Assembly: GCA_008704415.1 (NCBI GenBank)
Contig: VXIS01000234.1
Span: 1-64,000 of the forward strand
Direction: 5' to 3'
Source: Sphaerosporella brunnea
Taxonomy: Eukaryota; Ascomycota; Pezizomycetes; Pezizales; Pyronemataceae
DNA: 64,000 nt
Below the pieces are notes generated by a model that was given only the letters and a program-made list of their open reading frames with translations, did not search any database and was not told the origin of the DNA. The position numbers and the translations under genes were made by a program. Of this stretch, positions 11,837-23,298 are shown piece by piece. How positions within the stretch are numbered: the first letter of the stretch is position 1; every line of letters starts with the position of its first letter.

Positions 11837-11866
11837 AGGGTTAGGGTGCGTTTCGGACATGGTCAA

Positions 11867-12270
11867 GTCACGCATGCATATGCACATATCTGTGCGCGCT
11901 TTCTCGATCAGCAGTCTGCATCCTCCGTCTTGGCTATATTAGCCCTAATATATGTAGCGAACGGAGCGGGTTCTATGGTGGCGGAATCATAATCGACCCT
12001 GGGGGTCCACTCCTCTTGCCGATCAACTAAGCCTATTTGGGAAGAATCGAGTGATACCGTGTGCAACCGCAAGCGACGGGGAAGCCCCGGCGGTGGTGGG
12101 GAAGCCCCGGCAACGATGGGGAAGCGACTGAATTGAGGCCAAATAAGTTCGTCATTGTTTTCGTTTACAAGTTACTTATATACACATTCGTCGTTCAACC
12201 CATCAGAAAACTGAGAATCAAAACCCCGTTCCAGACCTGTCCCTTCCCGCTCCAAAAAAATTCACCCCGC
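11867..12270. other. Spacer with short GGGGAAGCCCCGG tandem repeat
   Basis: Between 12074 and 12125 the unit GGGGAAGCCCCGGC is repeated about three times with changes. A block at 11861-11905 (core ATATGCACATATCTGTGC) recurs at 53813-53850. No gene was seen. Confidence 0.5.
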
Positions 12271-12552
12271 TTATCTATCCTCTCCCGGTAGATAGATCTT
12301 CTTGTGTGATGATAAGGCTTTCCATTCTGCTGAGCCATATTCCACACCGGCCCGGTAGGCTTCCATCTTGCGCAGGCAGGAATGGTAGTTGCTGAGGATG
12401 GTTGAGCTGCGAACGCTGTCCAATGCCCTTGGAACGGTCTCACGAAGCGCTTCAAAGATGTAATTGCAATTTTTTCTCGAAAAGTGCTTTGTCTGGCACC
12501 AGAAAAACTCAATATGGTTAAGCTCAGGGTGAAATTTTGGCAAGTATAACAC
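12271..12552 (-). pseudogene. C-terminal fragment of a DDE-superfamily transposase
   Basis: The minus frame carries LPKFHPELNHIEFFW, followed by a Cys/Arg-rich tail ending in GSAEWKALSSHKK. The P-x-LN-x-IE(F/W)-W pattern surrounds the last catalytic Glu of DDE endonucleases, and this particular spelling is common in fungal DDE-superfamily genes. Everything upstream, including the first two Asp residues, is absent, so this is a truncated non-autonomous remnant. I do not recognise the sequence immediately 5' of it (12553-12868). Confidence 0.7.
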
Positions 12553-13875
12553 CCTATGCCAGTGTGCTTACAGGCTGGCCGCTAAGTTCGAACTCCGGCT
12601 TCGGTGTTTTGGGCTGACTGTTGACAACACTGTATCTACCCTGGATGCCTTTTTCCGGGGGTTGATTCTTCGCGACTTCGCTGAGCCGGTCCTGGAACTG
12701 CTGCTCGTCCAGCGATGATGGGTAGCGATTGCTCTCGATATTGAATGGCAAAGAAAAACTCCTAACCCACAATTTACAGCTACCACTATCATACCCCCGC
12801 CGGTGGTACACCGCGAGAGTAAAGATTACGTGCATAATATGCCTCGGATGGATACCTAGAGCATGCAATGGTATATTTTAACATGTTTATGGTAAAGGAA
12901 TCGTGTGAAAGTGTTGCTTACTAGTATGACGCTACATGGGAGACATTTTATACCATCAGTACTCGCATGATGGTTGCTCACCAGGCGCGGAGGCATTTAA
13001 CTATGACGCCAGCGAATGCTTCAGTATGTACCGTAGTTGGTGACTTCCCGTCGCTCTGATGGGATCGCATAGAACAATCACCTATCCGCTGAATTGGAAG
13101 TTTCGACCTGAGTTTCAGTGTTTTATCGCCGCCAAATACCTAGACCGTTGCTGTAGATGGTTGTTTTGTTTGTAATCATGTTTATTGTCCGTATTCGAAC
13201 GCGAACGATCATGACAGACCCCCCAACCCGTGCCCACCCTTATCCTGTCCGCCCCCTTATTGATGCTATCTCATGGGTCAACTGCGGCCACCCAACCACC
13301 AGAAAGGAAAATTATAAAAGTGACAGCAAAGGAACGAAACAGGCCCGTAACAACAGAACAAAAGCCATGGCCACCGGGGCCGAGTCACACCTCCCCCTCT
13401 GACGCCTCTTCTGACGATGATGAAGCACCCTCTTCTGCCACGGATTGGCCAACCTTCGTATCCCGCAGAAAATTCAGGATATGCGGGGTGGCCTTCTCCT
13501 TGAACAGCTCTGCGACAGACCGCCATCTCCAGCCACGGTGCTTCCACCCCAGCTCTTTCTCCACAGAGCACCAAAGCACGCACAAATGACAGTCATGGAT
13601 CGATCATTCGGCAACCCTACCACTTTGACCGAGAAGTACATTCATTGGTGTGTTAATCCTTCAACCAACGAAAAGAGACTTCACTATATCTACATTAACT
13701 CTCTACTGACAGCAAAAACTTCATACAAGAGCTCAGACGCAGCTATAAGCTTCTTCGGGGTATACGACGATGCTTTACACTGACCGTTAACTGTGCAAAG
13801 TAGTCGCGGTATGTACCCACCCTACGGATGGCGGAGAGCTGGCATCTTGGTACGAGGAAAAACCTGTACTTTCAA
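12553..13875. other. Intergenic stretch, no supported gene
   Basis: Several overlapping frames on both strands near 13230-13590 reflect a balanced, stop-poor composition rather than a conserved protein. No repeat structure or RNA gene was seen. Confidence 0.4.
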
Positions 13876-13990
13876 ATAGAAAGAGTCACTTCAGATTGAG
13901 TACCAGTTCTCAGGCTTATTTATTAACACCGTTTTCTTTTCAACCGACAATCTCCCAACCACCAACCAACAGAACCACATCAAACAACCC
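13876..13990 (+). repeat. Leader/promoter copy A, upstream of the zinc-finger gene
   Basis: This block, from TTCAAATAGAAAG through CGACAATCTCCC to CCCAAGAAACAA, is repeated at 14524-14634. Its last 70 bp are C/A-rich and lead into the ATG at 14057, as fungal 5' untranslated leaders do. Confidence 0.65.
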
Positions 13991-14056
13991 AAGAAACAAT
14001 CAAGCAACGCCAGCCAAATCAACGCCAACCACTCCACTGAAATTTCCTAAGCAAAA

Positions 14057-14236
14057 ATGACTCCGTGGACATGTCGAAGATGCGGTGCCGGTAATACCGG
14101 GGGCAAGGTGTGTGTTTCGTGTGGGGTTCGGAGGCAGGGTCGTTTACGCAGACTCCTGCACCGTATGGGCCACTGGCCGTGGGGTGATCTGGTGGTGATA
14201 GCGGTGGACTTGATATCACAGTATTGTGATTTATAA
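14057..14236 (+). CDS. Small RanBP2-type zinc-finger protein, 59 aa
   Basis: A 59-codon frame starts MTPWTCRRCGAG and contains W-x-C-x2-C-x3-N-x5-C-x2-C at residues 4-22. This is very close to the RanBP2-type zinc finger (W-x-C-x2-C-x3-N-x6-C-x2-C), a ribbon that binds RNA or ubiquitin in known proteins. A basic stretch (RRQGRLRRLLHR) and a short hydrophobic C-terminus follow. The start is preceded by GCAAAA and a long C/A-rich leader, typical of expressed fungal genes. Its length alone would hide it from most gene finders. Only the Cys/Trp/Asn spacing and the leader support it, so expression and role are unproven. It could also be a decayed piece of a larger gene. Confidence 0.5.
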   Translation: MTPWTCRRCGAGNTGGKVCVSCGVRRQGRLRRLLHRMGHWPWGDLVVIAVDLISQYCDL

Positions 14237-14523
14237 TAAGATCGCCGACTTAATAAATATCGAGGTTTCTAGAGGTGACGGCTTCGGCTTCTTCTCCAAG
14301 TGAAATCCACCGTGGTTAAGACATTGCTTTGTCGGTCGCTGTCCGGCCACGGCAGGTTTAGTTCACCGGGGGACTACCTATTTATCTGTTCCAAGAGTCC
14401 TGCTCCCTTTGTTATTCGTTGGTATTGCTGGTTGCAGTACACCTGTCATTTCCAAACGCTCAAAGAAACAGTTGCACGTTCAAATAGAAAGGCCTGTTTC
14501 ATGGTTGAGCACATTGTACGTAC

Positions 14524-14634
14524 GTTCAAATAGAAAGTGTCACTTCGGATCCTTAGGCTTTGTATTAACACCCCTTTCCAAACGACAATCTCCCGACAAG
14601 CACCAGCACAAAAACCCAAGAAACAACAAAAACA
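14524..14634 (+). repeat. Leader/promoter copy B, without its coding region
   Basis: This is an imperfect direct copy of 13876-13990 (shared TTCAAATAGAAAG, TCACTTC, TATTAACACC, CGACAATCTCCC, CCCAAGAAACAA). It runs into a LINE remnant instead of a zinc-finger frame. A further TTCAAATAGAAAG stands at 14480 and a variant at 18349. Confidence 0.65.
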
Positions 14635-14649
14635 CCAAGAAAAAGTACT

Positions 14650-15175
14650 AACCCTATCCACCGACGCGTGAGGATGCCGGTTGATGATTCGAGGAAGTTG
14701 GTCAAGGCTGGTGCTCCGTAGTTCGTGTGGAGCACTGTCTGAATCCACGCTCTTCCGGGCGGGCATTTATTTTGACTCTCTTCGCATGGTTGCCCTCTCT
14801 TTAGAATAGAGGGGCATTCGGTGAGCAGGTGTCGGACTGTCTGATGGACCCTTCGCGGGCAGCTGCAGAAGGGGTGGTCCATGTCACTGTTGGGTAGTTC
14901 CGCTAGGTAGCTGCGGAAGTAGCCAACGTTGGTGCGTGTCTGAGTCACAGTGGCGACCAGCTGACGTTTCTTTGTGAGGAATATGGCGTCTGGTTTCGTC
15001 CGGAAGGTGCCGGTGTAGTTCCGACCCTTATTGGGCGTAGGTGCCAGTGTTCGTCAACAAAAGTACGCGCATCCTGGCCTCGTTCTTTGTCATGCCCGCT
15101 GATCTCCCATACGTGCGAGCCTCTGGTCCAAAGGATCAAGTCCACGCACGTATATGCGTGTACATCGTTGTACAT
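14650..15175 (-). pseudogene. 3' fragment of a LINE (non-LTR) ORF2
   Basis: The minus frame from 14948 reads TRTNVGYFRSYLAELP, then a C-x-C...H-x4-C zinc motif (CSCPRRVHQTVRHLLTEC) and NYGAPALTNFLESSTGI. This is the C-terminal pattern of fungal LINE ORF2 after the RNase H domain. The preceding frame (15175-14945) contains ILWTRG and SGHDKERGQDA, which may be a decayed RNase H end. The endonuclease and reverse transcriptase are missing. Confidence 0.65.
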
Positions 15176-16277
15176 ACGTCGAGCCCACCTAGATAGTCAG
15201 GCGATAAGCTGCGTTGTAGTCTAGTAAGGCTGCTCACTTGTAAGCACAATTCCATGAGTCTAGAGCTTTCTGCTTGAGGTTTTACCGGTTTGTACAGCGA
15301 AGACCTTCAACCGATTCTGACTGCTTTGTTAAGGCGGCATAGATGGCAGTATTTGGTCATCTCATAGGCACTGCGGGCTGCTCATACGGCGCCAAAAGTC
15401 TCTATATACGTATTTTCGACGGTTTGTGTGCTTACTTCGAGTGATGTTGGACTTTAGTAAGCCTGTTGGACCATATCCGCGTTAATGGTCAAGCATTGGT
15501 CACAAAAAATAAAAGGCATCCCAAAGCTCTCGATACACATGCAGGAGCTTCATCGATGCATTACTAGCGGGATCGGTGGATATAACGGAGCGACATCACC
15601 TGCCTGGGTCCCAATGTGTACTCTTCAACATCGGTCAAAATCGGTCACGGTGCGGACATGATCACGGGTGCTGGAGACCAGCGAGCATTATAGAGAACGA
15701 CTCGAAGATGCATGTACTTGTGTCGACGAATGCCAGAAAGGTTGTCAGAGCGGGTTTGATCGACGATGATGGGACCGAGGCGAGGACGCGCGTGATGGAA
15801 CATGAATCTAGTAGCGATAGGACGGACCGATTGCTGCTCAAACACAGTGACTGTGCGAGCACTAGAGAAAGCGATGGCGATATATGCACACGGGGTTTTA
15901 CTTAAAGCGATGAAGTTGTCTGTTCACAAGATGCGGTTCCTAGAGCCTGGCGGTGCCCAGGTCCTTCGCTCAGTCTAAGTAGATAGTGAAGCGGCACGGA
16001 TGAGGTGCACTCTGCATCAAGGCGCATCGCCTTGCTCATGAAATAATATAGTACCTACAAAGCACTGGCCGGCTAGTTGATCTTTGCATTGCCACAGCAG
16101 AATGAAACCCCTAACTCACTCATCATAATATGTCACTCGCTTCCATACATTTCGAATTTGCGCTTCAGGGCACTTGTTAGGTTTTCGAACAAGATCAGAT
16201 AAACGTTTTAGATGGCCGGAATCGACGGACTCTTGCTTTCCGGAAGGGAAGCGGCAGACGTATGTGTCAACGCAGGG
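15176..16277. other. Intergenic stretch, nothing supported
   Basis: An open frame at 15576-15905 (+) is polar and matches no family I know; its codon use does not argue for a gene. No repeats stand out. Confidence 0.4.
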
Positions 16278-16435
16278 GCCTAAATATCCCGAATGGTCGA
16301 ATACAATATGATTATATGTATGTGTGTATCAACGCAGGAGCGCCTGTAGAAGTACCTGTAGCAGTGTCAGTAAAGTCATAGCGGTTGTATAAGCACTACC
16401 TAAATATCCCGAACGGTCGAATACAATATGATTAA
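16278..16435. repeat. Pair of 37-bp direct repeats
   Basis: The block starting CCTAAATATCCCGAA and ending AATATGATTA occurs at about 16278-16314 and again at about 16399-16435 with one difference. The sequence before each copy also shares CAACGCAGG. An (AAAAAC) run follows the second copy. Confidence 0.7.
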
Positions 16436-17792
16436 AACAAAAACAAAAACAAAAAAAAGCAACGCTCGCCACACGCCCAGCCAGCCGGTTGAGATCTTAC
16501 GGCTGGAGGCATGTCCGGCCGCGGGTATGGCCCGTGGGGAAGCCTGTGGTTCCACGCAGGGACGGGGCAAAAGCGGGGAATAACACATGGAGTACACACC
16601 CCTCGGGGTTTCAAATTATGTCCTGAGAACCCCGTGTAGATTAAAGTAGCCTCGCAGGGTTTAACTGAGCCCTGTGGGGCTTAACTTAGCCTTAAGATTC
16701 ACTGATTTCGTCACCTGATACACGCGTTGAAGTGCTCTTCGTTTCCACCACCACCAGCCCCACTTCCAAGCCACCACGATCAAGCAACAATGCCTCCGGT
16801 GCGATCCCAGCCATAGCGATAGACTCGCCAATTGAATTTGGAGGATAGAGCGTCAAGGCCGGGAGTCTCAGCTGCCTGTTGACCCAGTGAGGCGGCCAGG
16901 GACCGGAAGGGGTGGGCGAGGGAACATCACTCTCCGGAGGTGCAGTGACCTACGCGAAAACCTACGAGTTGCTTCAGGATCTTTACCTGCGTTTTACGAT
17001 TCGAGGGGCATTCGTTTGCCAGTTTTAATCGTACAGTCAAGTATCACCACAGATATTTGTTGTTCCATCCGACGGCCGCCCCTGGCTCAGCTAAGACCGC
17101 CTCTCTGTGGCTCATAGTAGGTGATCGGGAGACAGAGGCGGAGTTTTCTTTCCCACCCACCTGCCTTAGAACAGGGGATACGGATTTTAGTAGCTCTCCG
17201 GAGACTCCAGGTAGTCCGGGCTCGGGGGGTGAGAATGTACCCCGCAATCAATCAAAGCCACCACCCCACGATTTTTTCATATGCCCCGCAATCTATTTAC
17301 ATACCCCGCCGGGCGCCTTTTTCACCCCGCAATATTTTTCCCAACCACGGAATCTTTTCACCCCGTGGGGGTATCGCCCCGCCCCGTCCCCATCGCCCCG
17401 CCCCGTCCCCATCGCCCCCTGTGACACCCTACCGTTGCAGTCTCGCTGATGATGCGATTAATGCAGAGCAAGGCCTAGGCAACTGTCACTACAGATTCTC
17501 CTGATGTTCCTCTGGACAACTTGAACCTCCACGCACACAGTTGTACTCAGTAAAGTTAAATGCAATGGTGTGAGTCGGTGACCAGAGTGATATGTCCTGA
17601 TGCTGAACACAACCCTTGCCCTCAGCCCTGACAACCACCTATTGAGCAAAGTGCGGTGGCTCCCACGGTGGCGCCCGGTGGCGCAACGCGGAAACCCCGA
17701 AAACTTATCCCAACAGAGGCTGAGTCATTAGCTGTGATTGGGTGGCGCATTGTAGAGCGGAGCCGTGGAGGAGCTTTAGGGACACCTTTTCG
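16436..17792. other. Spacer with degenerate G/C-rich tandem repeats
   Basis: Two 20-bp units (CCTCGCAGGGTTTAACTGAG and a variant) abut at 16650-16689, with looser copies before them. From 17240 to 17420 the sequence is built from CCCCGC/CCCCGT blocks, including a 19-bp unit repeated at 17373-17418. No gene was seen. Confidence 0.5.
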
Positions 17793-17996
17793 ATGGCTAT
17801 CAATAAATCGCAAAGGCAGTCCTTAAAGCATGTTGGTGTCAACATTCGAGAGGAGGTGTTTAGTCATGGGCAGTTATACGTTGCTCTGTCCCGTGCAGCC
17901 AGTGTGGACTGAATAACTGTCCTGACGCCAGAGACGGTATCAGGGTACAATGGATTGTGCAGGAATGTGGTATTTAAGGAGGTATTTGAGCCTTGA
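17793..17996 (+). pseudogene. Helitron PIF1-like helicase C-terminal fragment
   Basis: The frame reads [16 protein letters not shown], then [16 protein letters not shown], and ends VVFKEVFEP. INKSQGQ(S/T) and [10 protein letters not shown] are the last two conserved motifs of PIF1-type helicases in Helitrons. A TGA interrupts the frame after SVD near 17910. The rest of the helicase and the Rep domain are absent. Confidence 0.8.
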
Positions 17997-20627
17997 TGGG
18001 GCGTTTTTTGCTGAATTGGGTGAGTTGCGATGTTCGCAATTTTTTTTTCCCAATTTTTTTTGCCTTTTTTTTTTCGCAACTGCGCTGTAGCTCACAGCCT
18101 TTTTTCTGCGCGATGGCAGAGTCTTCTTTGATCTGGCTTTTTTTTCTTTCACGGAATGAAAGCAACTGCGCCATGTTTCACACATACGCCCCGACCGCAA
18201 CGTACATATGGCTTCACATTAAGTGGCTAATGACTACCGTTAAGGTAAGTGACTTTGCCGGGAGGCTGAGTTCCTTCCCCTCAGAGCGCAGTGCACATTG
18301 CCTTAGTACCGAGATAATATGGTACACACCGTGTGGTTGTTGGCTCGTTCAAATAGAATAGGGTCAGAAGTGCTTGCGACTGGCTCTGCTTGCTGAGCTG
18401 TGAATTGAAAAACCACGGGCGGCGGGGGGTGGCTTACTCCAGGAGGCCGTGGCGCACTGTGGCGCAGTGACTGAGCCATCACTGCAGCCGCCGATTCTGG
18501 CGCTTGACGGTGATCAAAGAGAAGGCACGATGCAGTGTGTTTGCAAGTTCGCGGCAACACAAGCACTTGACGCAGCCCGCAGCCCGCAGCCAGCCAGCCA
18601 GCCGGCGGACTATTGAGAACACTGCCGTGCGGTATAGTACGGGCGAGGACAAAGGAAAACAGCGGGGAGGCGGGGCCAACGTTAGGCAAGATGAGCCAAG
18701 TCGTCTCCTTCGTCTCCCAGCGCATATTTCCCTTTATTCCTAGCATACTTTCCAGACCGCGCAACTGCGTTGTATATTACCGGATTTCTACGGGTATTAG
18801 CGTCAAACCGGAAGGTATGGCAAAGAGTGAGAAAGGATGAGTCTTGGGTTAGGTTTTCTATGGCAAGGCAACAAGCAGGTATATTGTGATTGGTATATAT
18901 GTGTTCCAATAGTATAAACTGCCGGGCTCCCTGACTAGCTTCAAGTTGGTGCTGCGCTCAGGTGATAAATGAAGCACGTCGCTCGTTCGAAGTTCGCACA
19001 TTCACTTGATTCCTTTGAGGTAAAGGCGTTGAAACATACCATAGCATGCTCTAGCATACTCACAACTTCAGCTCCCATCGCGGCAGCGATAGACCTCTTC
19101 GAAGACCTCACTGTCGTGGGTTCTGTATTCGCTCAGGCTGGTATCGTATGATCAAGTTCATTGAGTTTAAGTTGACCGTCACGGTCCGCATTTTGTCATT
19201 TCTCCACTCCGCGGGTTTAACATCAGGCTACACTTACTCCTCCAGCCACTCACCGACTGCTCAGAATTCACATCAAGACATATAGCAATCGAACCAATCC
19301 TGCGAGACGGCGACAAGCGGACCAGGGTCCCATGGGGACGATGTGCTTACGTGCTGTGTGCCAACGATTCCAGATGAGTACGCAAGGAGGGAGTATGTAC
19401 AAGCTATTGGCACGCCCGACGGCAGATTGATGCTGCCTCGCAGGTTTCCCGCCGCCTCAGTTTCTGGTACCTAACGACGTCTAGTCTGCGGCGCCATATG
19501 CAGACGGCTTCGTTGTGCTCTAGGTCACATAAGCTGTGGATAGTGGGGCCAAAGTCGGCTCAGGCTTGTTCAGGAAATTAAAAACAAAGGCACCGTTGGA
19601 GCAGCGGGTGGCCTTTTTGCGGTGGATTGTATGCTTTAGAGCAAGATTGCGCAATTCGATGTTTTCTAGTTTCTTATCTACAGTATTGTTTCGTATTAAA
19701 GGCGATGCGCCTTGATCAAAAGTCCAAAAGTCAGCACCGGAGGGTTAGGGGATGGGTTAGGTTTGAGTGACACATGGTGACCCTAACGACTCAAAGGGAG
19801 GTAGGTGGAAGAAGTGCCGGCTGATCTTAAGGAAAGGGGAAAATGACGATGAGCTTCGCACTGGAAGGTGGGTAGGCTGTGGGGTTTTTTTTTCCTATGG
19901 AGGGTGCCCTAGAGATAATCAGGACTTTTCCTGGAGCGAGTGACATTCTGTGATCACACACTGGAACTCCGCTACCACTGCCGCCCTGCGCCTCCTTCCG
20001 CCGGCATTCCTGGCAATTCTGCCTCCAACTCCGGCGCGCTTTGCTAGCGGCGTTGGGCCTGGCAACTTCCACACGCTTGAAGAATTCAAAGTACTAGGCG
20101 ATACAAACAAAGTTAAGGGAGTAGAGGTAAGAAACGCAGCAACATCGACTGCAATGAAAGAACATGCCGTTTCGGGGTCGTCGCTTCGTTCTCTGGGGAC
20201 ACACCTGTTTGGGGAGCGATGCAGGGAAGACGAACAGCACTGGCACCATAGGTAGGTGTTCCAAAGTCCTCATCGACTACCAAGCGGCAAGGAGATGCCA
20301 TTCTCGGACGATCAATCAAGGAGTAGACGAAGTAATACCAGCCATTGATGGTCTATATTTCAACCCTAGGGGAGACTCTGGTGTTGTGGCCGGCGCGTTG
20401 ATCAATCAGATAGAAATCACCAAAAGAGGGGCGAGCGATCACAAAAACGCACCCGCGAACGCGCGGTACTTTAGATCAACATGCAAAAGCGTGGTAGAAA
20501 GAAAATGTGCGTCAAAAACTGTGGTATTTGAGGCTTTTGCCGTTGATAAAAAGAATGCACCTCCTGGCACAAAGTCTGGCAACCTGGCAACAAGACAGAC
20601 GTACCCCCAGGGGTTGCAGCAAGCCCC
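17997..20627. other. Long intergenic stretch with scattered repeats
   Basis: There are T-rich runs near 18040-18075 and 18140. A block at 18174-18240 (core CACACATACGCC) recurs at 44934-44990. A third copy of the GCGCAGTGACTGAG MITE core lies near 18448-18485. A CAGCC-rich microsatellite is at 18571-18606. A degenerate telomere-like GGGTTAGG patch is near 19743-19765. No protein family was recognised. Confidence 0.45.
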
Positions 20628-21897
20628 TTAGTAGTCCTCCAGCTCTACATCATCACCACCCTCACTAACCTTGGCCAATTCCTCCTGGAAGCCGGACAAG
20701 CTGTCCTGCCAACTCACGAGCACGTTGCTGCCGTTCTGCACGTAAGTCAAGATGACAGAACCAAGTCCTGCATTCGCCGAAGACGGGTTGGAGAAGGCGG
20801 CAAGCTGTGTGTATCCATTGGGATTAGGCGCCTCGGAGATCGTGCGGAAGGAGAAACTGTTCAGATCTACTGTAATGGCGCGACAAAGCTTCGAGATACC
20901 CGAGGTGCTCGCGGGGCTGAAGAAATAAATGATCAAGCTAGTCCCGATAAACAAGCATGCGATTGGCGTGTTCTGAAGGCCCGCCCCGTCCTCGATTTGC
21001 CCGGCTGCGGGGACCCTCAGGGTCAGCACTAGCTACACCGCTCAAGAGATGAGAGTAGAATGTGTGGCTTACAAAGGCCCGAATGCTGCGAGACGACGTG
21101 TATGTAGCCATCAATGTCCTGCACGGCGACATAGGCGTCTGCAGGCTGCCCTGGGAGTGAACCATAGGCTGCGCCCAGATAGCTTGTGGGGTTGAACTGC
21201 AGCGAAAATTGGATTTCTTGCGAGGTAGATATTCCGGGCAAAGTGATGACTCGGATGCGGTATCCTCGATCCGCCGTCTCCCTGCATTTTGTTTTCATCA
21301 GTACCATCCACGCATGAGAGGGGGCCCCTTGGGAGTTGAATTCGTTTGCTTGGAGCTAAGTGTGTACTCACACAAGGTAGAAGAGAGACCCAGTTTGCTT
21401 GCCATCACTGCAGGCGGCGATGCTGTTGGTCGTGGCGAGTGGCGGGTCTCCGATGTTGAGGAGTGCGAACCCCGGGCTCACCTTGCACAGCAGCAAGTCG
21501 CCCTTTGTGGTGCCATTCAGAACTCCGTAGACATTGATCTGCGGGATTCCGGGGTCAGCAAGGCCGCCGAATTCATGAAACCGGAGAGTAATATTTGAAG
21601 CTGGGCCTTCCAACATACCATGCTATCAAAGATGACTGCAGAAATGGCTGACGGATTGGCGATTTCGCCGGTCGGGACATCGGGGGTGGCCTGGCTGTTG
21701 AAATTGAACAATGGCTGGCCCAGGTCCGACTTGAATTGTTGGACGACGCCGAGCTGCTGGTTCATGTCATTGTAGAAGACAAGGTACGCGTCGAGACTGA
21801 TGGGGTTCGGGAGAGAGGCCACGGCGGCCATTGGCGGCAAAGCAGGGCTGGATGTTTGCTGTTTTTTCTTGGAAGCGGCTTTATGCGAGTGGCTCAT
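20628..21897 (-). CDS. Beta-rich (possible beta-propeller/lectin-like) protein, 343 aa
   Basis: I read four exons on the minus strand: 21897-21619, 21538-21372, 21281-21073 and 21004-20628. Introns are 80, 90 and 68 bp with GTATGT, GTGAGT and GTAAGC donors; phases are consistent. The protein starts MSHSHKAASKKKQQ and has no signal peptide. After residue 30 it consists of recurring short strands (VYGVLNGTTKGDLLL, AYVAVQDIDGYIHVV, CLFIGTSLIIYFFS, SVILTYVQNGSNVLV), resembling blades of a small propeller such as fungal fucose lectins. That fold call is a guess from spacing. It ends in an acidic tail (EGGDDVELEDY). It is the outermost member, on the left, of the four-gene block. No family is recognised. 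Confidence 0.6.
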
Positions 21898-23298
21898 GGT
21901 GGTTTTGAAAGATAAGAAGGAAGCGGTGTGAGTGTACTGAAGTGGAGAGTCCGAGGCCGGGCGTAGGGGAAACCAGGATGCGATATATGTAATGCCCGAC
22001 CTTACATAGACACTGGAGCTCAGCGGCAAGTAATAATGTCTTCATAAGATGCCGGAATCAGCTTAGCTGCCTTAGTGCGAGGATTTGAGGTAGAATACCA
22101 TACCGTAGTGCTCCGAACTCTGTCACTCGTCCGGCATTGTTTCAGCTTCCGTGTATTATCAGCGTTATACGCGCTCGATCGATTTTTCCTGAATGTCAGC
22201 CCTACACTGTATAGGACACGCATGATATTTCCTTGGGTCACAGTCCAGCTGACAGCGACTACCTAGGGACACAGACAACCTACTCCAATGAAAGTGATGG
22301 GTCATAGTTTGACGATCGTGGTTGAAAGCAAACTGGTTGCCAGCGGCTGAGAAACAGAACGGGCGGGGCTACATACCCCCACGCCGAGCTGAGCCCGCCA
22401 TGCATGCAGGTGAATCGTTCGCAGCCCCGCACTTACAGATGGGCTGGGCTGGGCGATAACCCGCAGAATCGATGTGTCCGGAGAAAAGAAGCCTGTCGTG
22501 CAACCTGGTATTGCGCATTTGACTGCTTCACCGACATAACGTGCTTCAATGGGTGGTGATTGCGTACTCGCCCCTGCAAATACATAAGCATTTTCCACCT
22601 TGACCGGACCGGATAAATGCCTGTGCTTTTCGTTGCGCCAAGCTAATGCATCGTCGCAGGTTCAATCTGCCGCCCACCAATTCCGGAACCCCGCAGTTTC
22701 GGGTATAAGCTGATCCATGATGCATTGGTGGTCTTCTTCGTGCAGACCGTCAGAGTAGGGTTGACCAGCATCGAAGCGATTCACTTGCATACGGCAAATT
22801 AATCACCAAAAGCGGAACAACCCACTTGAATGCAGAACGGCCAACAGCTGCCGTGTTGTTGCGAAAGTAAGTACGAGGGTTAGGTATTGCTGACAGCTGC
22901 CTATTTGCGGGGATAATTTCATCGCCGTGCAATCAGCATAGGGCTGTACGTCAGATAATCGTTCGAAAACCTAGGCCCTGCAGAGTCAGGAAATTATGGC
23001 TCGGAACAGTGTACTTCAAACTCAAGACAGCTTGAGCTTTAGTAACAAGCGCTTTGAGGGTTGTTCTACAGGGGCTGGAATACCCTCAACCCGCGGTTCA
23101 CCGAATACACACAAGACAGTTTTTTGTGGCACGCATAAAACCTTTCCATCAATCACGAAAACAATAGAATAAAAAATCCCAGGAGTAAAGAACAATCCAA
23201 CTATGACACCAAGCCTCCCTACTAGTCTCCATCCCGCGCTGTATAAGCAGTCAGCTAACAGGACTTTGGGATTGGGGCATTGTTAGCGTGACTTACAA
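21898..23298. other. Spacer between the two minus-strand block genes
   Basis: It should hold the promoter of the 343-aa gene (right of 21897) and the 3' region of the 1176-aa gene. Just after that gene's stop, GTAAGT on the minus strand could start an intron in its 3' untranslated region. No further gene is supported. Confidence 0.4.

Noticed and set aside
12554..12868. Minus-strand 104-codon frame next to the DDE fragment
   Set aside because: It shows no transposase motif and is in no clear continuity with the fragment.
15576..15905. 109-codon plus-strand frame
   Set aside because: No family resemblance, no leader or splice context, and competing frames on the opposite strand.
22302..22598. 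98-codon minus-strand frame between block genes
   Set aside because: No domain, no splice signals and no conserved pattern; kept out as chance.
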